This document shows, in pieces, positions 60,046 to 64,000 of a DNA stretch of 64,000 nt. Each line of letters starts with the position of its first letter. Position 1 is the first letter of the stretch. A model generated the notes under the pieces. That model had not been told where the DNA came from. It did not search any database and worked only from the letters and a program-made list of their open reading frames with translations. The position numbers and the translations under genes are program-made. This DNA is from Clostridiales bacterium. GTDB lineage: Bacteria; Bacillota; Clostridia; Christensenellales; Aristaeellaceae. Where the stretch lies: assembly GCA_015056175.1 (NCBI GenBank), contig SVGT01000001.1, positions 141,806 to 205,805 on the forward strand, in the 5' to 3' direction.

Positions 60046-60051
60046 TTATAC

Positions 60052-61251
60052 TCAGATAATGCTTTCCACAAACGCCTTGATGCGCGTCAGGGCTTCTACG
60101 ATCTGCCCGTCTTCAATCGCATAGGATAAACGGCAGCAGCGGTCGGCGCCGAAGGCTTCGCCGGGCACCACGGCCACCTGCTGGCTTTCCAGCAGCGCCT
60201 GAGAAAAATCGTCGCTGTTTTCCAGCACCCTGCCGTTCACCCGCTTGCCCATCAGCTTGCTCACGTTCAGCAGAATGTAGAACGCGCCCTTGGGCTCAAA
60301 GAAGGAAATGCCCGCAATATCCCGCGCCAGGGAAACCATCAGCTCCCTGCGGCGGGCAAAGGCCTGCACCATGGTATCCACGCAAGCCTGATCGCCCTCC
60401 AGCGCAGCCAGAGCAGCATACTGGCTGACAGAGCTGGGGTTGCCGGTGGCATGGCTCTGGTAGGCGCTCATGGCGTCGATGACGGCCCTGGGGCCTGCGG
60501 CATAGCCGATGCGCCAGCCCGTCATGGCGTAGGACTTGGAAAAGCCGTTGATGAGAATGGTGCGCGCATACGCATCCCGGGACAGAGAGGGCACGGACAC
60601 ATGCTCCGCGCCGGCAAACACCAGCTTATCGTAAATCTCGTCGCTGATGATGTAAAAATCATATTCCTGCGCCAATTTGGCCGCAGCCGCCAATTGCTCC
60701 CTCGTCCACACAGCGCCGGTGGGATTGCTGGGAGAATTGATGATGATGGCCTTGGTGCGCCCGGTAACCGCTGCCTTCAATTGCTCGTAGGTGGGCACAA
60801 AGCCCTGCTCCATGGTGGTGTACACAGGAACGGAGACGCCGCCCGCCATGCGCACCATTTCGGGATAGCTCACCCAGCAGGGCTGGGGCAAAATCACTTC
60901 ATCGCCCTCATCCAGAATGGCCTGCAGGGCGCCTACCAGCGCCTGCTTGGCGCCGGTGCACAAGATCACCTGATTGCTTTCATAATCCAGGCCGTTTACC
61001 CTTTTGAGGTAAGCTGCCACGGCAGAACGCAGTTCGGGAATGCCGGGCACGGCGGTATAGCGGGTTTTGCCGCTGTCCAGCGCTTTTTGCGCCGCCTGGC
61101 GGATATGGGCAGGGGTATCAAAATCCGGTTCGCCTGCGCCCATGCTGATCACCTGCATGCCCTCGGCGCGCATCTGCGCCACCCTGGCATTCAGCGCCAG
61201 CGTAACAGAGGGGGCAATGCCGCCGCACATTTTGGAAATCGTCAATGCCAT
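60052..61251 (-). CDS. Class I/II PLP-dependent aminotransferase (AspC/AAT-like)
   Basis: 399 residues. GAGEPDFDTP, SPSNPTGAVW, the PLP Lys in INGFSKSYAMTGWRIGY (about 236), and the C-terminal RLSYAIEDGQIVEAL with the substrate-carboxylate Arg. Closest in pattern to aspartate aminotransferases of subgroup Ib. ATG 61251 follows GGAG. The 219 bases upstream are AT-rich and hold no gene. Confidence 0.93.
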   Translation of the reverse strand: MALTISKMCGGIAPSVTLALNARVAQMRAEGMQVISMGAGEPDFDTPAHIRQAAQKALDSGKTRYTAVPGIPELRSAVAAYLKRVNGLDYESNQVILCTGAKQALVGALQAILDEGDEVILPQPCWVSYPEMVRMAGGVSVPVYTTMEQGFVPTYEQLKAAVTGRTKAIIINSPSNPTGAVWTREQLAAAAKLAQEYDFYIISDEIYDKLVFAGAEHVSVPSLSRDAYARTILINGFSKSYAMTGWRIGYAAGPRAVIDAMSAYQSHATGNPSSVSQYAALAALEGDQACVDTMVQAFARRRELMVSLARDIAGISFFEPKGAFYILLNVSKLMGKRVNGRVLENSDDFSQALLESQQVAVVPGEAFGADRCCRLSYAIEDGQIVEALTRIKAFVESII

Positions 61252-61470
61252 AAAAATCTGCTCCATCCTGCCGGAAAGCCTCCGGCGCACTTCATCTCAA
61301 AAAACCCAAACGCATAATCTATTCTATTCAAATTTCATTTTTCCTGCTACGGAACGGGAATATTTTTCTGTTTTTGCAGGATTTTTTATTTTCCCCTTCA
61401 TTTTGGCCGCGGATCATCCCATCAAAAAGACTCCCGGCGTCACCGGAAGCCTTTACAAAGCACATGGGTT

Positions 61471-62697
61471 TTATACGTCCTCCACCCAGACAGCGCTGTT
61501 GCCCCACACGTCCACCGTCATGATGGCGGGCGTGCCGCGCAATTGCGGCAGCAGCAGCGTATCGTTCAGCCTGGGCAGCTTTTTGAGCCTGCTGGACAAG
61601 TCCTGCGCATAGAACACGCCGTCTTTCACAAAGCCAACCGCCCACTGATCCACCGCATCCAGCCCGGGCGCAGCGGCGTCCTCGCCCTGCGGGGGGATGT
61701 AGCTGATCAGCTTCACATCATAAAAGCCGATGCCGGGGATCATTTCCGCCTCCAATTGTGCGCCGGATGCGCCAAAGGGCCAGTCCACGGTCAGCGCGCT
61801 GTCTGTCAGGCGCTTGCGGCTTACGGTAATGGCGCTGCGGCTCAAATCCATGCCCAGATACTGCCTGTCCAGCTCCATGGCGGCGGCCAGCGTGGTGCCG
61901 CTGCCGCAGCACAGATCCGCCACCAGATCGCCGGGCTGGGTGGTGCAGCTGATGATGCGCTTGAGCAGTGCCACCGGCTTTTGCGTATCGTACCCGGTGC
62001 GCTGCGGATCCTTCTGCTGCAGATGGCTCACGTCCGTCCACACGTCGCCGGGATACACGGGCGCATCGTCGTAATAAGTGTAGGTTTTGCCGCCGGACTT
62101 GATGGTGCGGTAGGCACGGCCGTTTTCATCCACCTGCCGCTTCATGTGGTTCTGGCGGTTTTCCGTACGGGATACCGGCACGGCCTGGATGTTGAAATAC
62201 AGCTTTTTGCTCTTCTGGTAAAACAGAATGGTATCATGCTTGCGGGAAAAACGCTTCAGCGTGCGTCCGCCCGTCTGGTACGCCCAGATGATCTCGTTGA
62301 CCAGGTTGCTTTCGCCAAAGATCTCATCACAGATGACCCTGGCATAGGGCGCTTCCCGGCTGTCCAGATGGAGGAAAAAGGCGCCCGTTTCGGTCAGCAG
62401 ATCATACGCCGCGCGAACCAGGCCGCGGATCAGCGCCCGATACTCCTGCCGGGTGGAAAAATGATCGGAAAAGGCGGGCAGCGTAATGGTGCGCAACCCG
62501 TCCGTCCAGCCGTCCTCGCCCACGCGCATGCGCAGTTCAAATTTTTCGCCGGTGTTGAAGGGCGGATCGATGTACACGCATTGCACCCTGCCCCTGTATT
62601 CTTCGGGAGGCGTCATGCCGTCGCCCAGCATGATGCGGCCCTGTATGCCGGATGTGGCCAGTTTTTCCCGGTAGCACTCTGTCTGGATAAAACGCAT
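61471..62697 (-). CDS. Orphan site-specific DNA methyltransferase (N6-adenine/N4-cytosine)
   Basis: 408 residues. The catalytic motif DPPFNTG (about 44-50) comes before the SAM-binding motif DLCCGSGTTLAAA (about 258-270), the order of beta-class enzymes such as type III Mod proteins. TGYDTQKPVALLKRIIS is the conserved segment before the SAM motif. A C-terminal part of about 110 residues (after about 300) has no domain I recognise. No restriction or specificity subunit is adjacent. ATG follows GGAGG. The recognition sequence cannot be predicted. Confidence 0.9.
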   Translation of the reverse strand: MRFIQTECYREKLATSGIQGRIMLGDGMTPPEEYRGRVQCVYIDPPFNTGEKFELRMRVGEDGWTDGLRTITLPAFSDHFSTRQEYRALIRGLVRAAYDLLTETGAFFLHLDSREAPYARVICDEIFGESNLVNEIIWAYQTGGRTLKRFSRKHDTILFYQKSKKLYFNIQAVPVSRTENRQNHMKRQVDENGRAYRTIKSGGKTYTYYDDAPVYPGDVWTDVSHLQQKDPQRTGYDTQKPVALLKRIISCTTQPGDLVADLCCGSGTTLAAAMELDRQYLGMDLSRSAITVSRKRLTDSALTVDWPFGASGAQLEAEMIPGIGFYDVKLISYIPPQGEDAAAPGLDAVDQWAVGFVKDGVFYAQDLSSRLKKLPRLNDTLLLPQLRGTPAIMTVDVWGNSAVWVEDV

Positions 62698-62712
62698 GGC
62701 TCTGCCTCCTTT

Positions 62713-63207
62713 TTACAATCTGGATTCTTCAAGTACTTTTTTGATGTGCGCGCCCAGCGCACGGAGATATTCTCTTGTTTCGTCCTGCTGCGCAAGCACC
62801 TGCGCCGCGCTGCGGGCTGCGTCGACAAATTCCGGATTCAATCCGCCCACGCCGTATTCCGCCAGAGGGCATACATACAGGCCCCGCCTGTCCATCCGCA
62901 CGTCGCCGCGGAAGGTGGGCCGAAGCGGAAAAAACATACAGGACAGGGGACGCATATCCCGGTCGCACCGCCCCTTGCACACAAGCAGGCGGCCATCCGG
63001 AACCACGCTGTCATCCGGCAAAATTTCAAAGCCCTCCGGCAATACGTCATAGAGCTTTTCCTCTCCCGGGAACAGCAGCATGCCGCCCTTGCCCGTTTCA
63101 TCCGGCGCACAGCAGGCGGCGCCGCAAACACGGCCGCAATCCGTCTTCAGCGGCGTAATATCCTTCAGTATATCGCGTGCGGCTTGTACGGCGTCAGTAG
63201 CCTTCAT
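62713..63207 (-). CDS. YkgJ-like cysteine-cluster protein
   Basis: 164 residues with Cys residues in CGRVCGAACCAPDE, CKGRCDRDMRPLSCMFFPL and a later YVCPL, a layout resembling YkgJ/CxxCxxCC proteins that may bind zinc or iron-sulfur clusters. Function unknown. ATG 63207 follows AAAGGG. It is 15 bases upstream of the methyltransferase, so the two are co-transcribed. Confidence 0.75.
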   Translation of the reverse strand: MKATDAVQAARDILKDITPLKTDCGRVCGAACCAPDETGKGGMLLFPGEEKLYDVLPEGFEILPDDSVVPDGRLLVCKGRCDRDMRPLSCMFFPLRPTFRGDVRMDRRGLYVCPLAEYGVGGLNPEFVDAARSAAQVLAQQDETREYLRALGAHIKKVLEESRL

Positions 63208-63242
63208 GATGAATCGCCCTTTACCAAGTTGTATACCTAAAC

Positions 63243-63271
63243 ATTTTACCATGTTTTGACACAATTGACAA
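63243..63271 (-). promoter_or_regulatory. Promoter of the YkgJ-methyltransferase unit
   Basis: Minus-strand TTGTCA (63266-63271), 17-base spacer, TAAAAT (63243-63248). Confidence 0.75.
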
Positions 63272-63293
63272 GGCAAAGGGATGGGGGTATGAT
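63265..63293 (+). promoter_or_regulatory. Promoter of the CCA-adding enzyme gene, sharing its -35 with the divergent promoter
   Basis: TTGACA (63265-63270), 17-base spacer, TATGAT (63288-63293). Five of six -35 bases are shared with the opposing promoter. Confidence 0.75.
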
Positions 63294-63320
63294 AAAATAA
63301 CAGCAACAGGGAGGGATTTT

Positions 63321-64000
63321 ATGACAGAAGCTTTTCCCCTTTCGCCGTCTGCGGAAAGGGCGCTGCGCATCCTGGAAAGCCACGGGCATGAGGCCTATGT
63401 GGTGGGCGGCTGCGTGCGGGATTTCTGCATGAACAAACCGCCCCACGATTTTGATATCACCTCCGCCGCAAAGCCTCACGAAGTGAAAACCATTTTCCGG
63501 GATTTTCACGTGATCCCCACCGGCGAAAAGCACGGCACCGTCACCGTGATCCTGGACGGCGAGCCTCTTGAAATCACCACCTTCCGCAAGGACGGCGATT
63601 ATCTGGACGGCCGGCACCCGGAAAACGTGCAGTTCACCTCCGCCATTGAGGAAGACTTAAAGCGCCGGGATTTTACCGTCAACGCCATGGCCTACAGCCC
63701 TTTGCGGGGCCTGTGCGACCCCTTCCACGGGCAGGAGGATCTGAAAAAAGGCGTCCTGCGCTGCGTGGGCGACGCCCAAACCCGCTTTACCGAGGATGCG
63801 CTGCGGCTGCTGCGCGCCCTGCGCTTTGCGGCGCGGCTGGAATTTGACATCGAGCCGGAAACCGCAGATGCGCTCCACGCCCTTTGTCCTACCATTCAAA
63901 AGGTGAGCCGCGAGCGGGTGCTCAGCGAAATGAACGGCCTGTTGCAAGCCCGGGGGCTTGTTCCTGTCATGCGCATGTTCCGCGATGTGGTCACTGCCGC
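63321..64000 (+). CDS. cca: CCA tRNA nucleotidyltransferase, N-terminal part (cut by window end)
   Basis: About 226 residues are visible and the frame is still open. VVGGCVRDFCM, then DFDITSAAKP with the catalytic Asp pair, HGTVTV, TFRKDGDYLDGRHPE, EEDLKRRDFTVNAMAY and EDALRLLRALRFAARLEFDI are the class II nucleotidyltransferase motifs A-D and neck. The enzyme adds or repairs the 3' CCA of tRNAs; poly(A) polymerase activity cannot be ruled out from the N-terminus. ATG 63321 follows GGGAGGG. Confidence 0.94.
   Translation, partial: MTEAFPLSPSAERALRILESHGHEAYVVGGCVRDFCMNKPPHDFDITSAAKPHEVKTIFRDFHVIPTGEKHGTVTVILDGEPLEITTFRKDGDYLDGRHPENVQFTSAIEEDLKRRDFTVNAMAYSPLRGLCDPFHGQEDLKKGVLRCVGDAQTRFTEDALRLLRALRFAARLEFDIEPETADALHALCPTIQKVSRERVLSEMNGLLQARGLVPVMRMFRDVVTA

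Noticed and set aside
61471..62697. A restriction-modification or defence island
   Set aside because: Only a methyltransferase is present; neighbours are metabolic or housekeeping genes.

Overview
The window is a chromosomal segment from an anaerobic, low-redundancy Bacillota genome, most likely class Clostridia (a Christensenellales/Eubacteriales-type gut bacterium). Supporting signs are a CIRCE-controlled hrcA-grpE-dnaK-dnaJ operon, a T-box leader in front of pheST, IreB with RuvX and DUF1292 proteins, an ArsR/SdpI pair, an ECF-type vitamin transporter, luxS, FakB/DegV, DUF951, oligoendopeptidase F and an AddA helicase-nuclease. Genes are GC-rich with C/G-ending codons, start mostly on ATG after GGAGG-type sites, and are separated by very clear intrinsic terminators. 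No rRNA, tRNA, IS element, prophage or CRISPR array was seen. The species assignment is inference.

Layout. 1-4,050: tail of an AT-richer zinc-ribbon gene, an FAD oxidoreductase, an sdpR-sdpI-like pair with a clear operator, and an ECF sigma/anti-sigma pair. 4,050-8,100: T-box leader and pheST. 7,820-8,650: about 830 bp without genes, built of two inverted copies of a structured repeat about 215 bp long. 8,765-20,790: MATE exporter with a kinase-like gene, Sua5, two small transporters, an AlkX-like glycosylase, an SDR, glycerate kinase, dUTPase, DegV, acetyltransferases and the ireB-ruvX-DUF1292 group. 20,930-26,250: heat-shock operon, interrupted between grpE and dnaK by an 83-bp tandem array. 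26,375-30,810: a decarboxylase-type sodium pump beta subunit with a 52-residue partner, and ecfA1-ecfA2-ecfT. 30,960-31,600: an AT-richer divergent DUF6809/XRE module.

31,646-37,430: a sugar operon (GH3 glycosidase, xylulokinase, DUF4867, fucose/arabinose-type isomerase). 37,660-45,075: envelope genes (cadherin-like secreted protein, phosphodiester glycosidase, polytopic membrane protein, LCP protein, six-repeat peptidoglycan-binding lipoprotein) around an amidohydrolase. 45,178-48,885: HAD phosphatase, luxS, pnuC behind an attenuator leader, DUF4127. 48,983-64,000: pepF, LytM-like protein, radical SAM enzyme, addA, prmA-truA, DUF951-lepB, azlCD, DUF378, aminotransferase, orphan DNA methyltransferase, YkgJ-like protein, and the start of a CCA-adding enzyme.

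Most genes are housekeeping or ordinary accessory functions. The parts least explained by known families are non-coding: the inverted structured repeats at 7,825-8,645 (one hairpin differs between copies by paired substitutions), the 83-bp array with an adjoining three-way-junction element inside the heat-shock operon, and the pnuC leader with two mutually exclusive hairpins.
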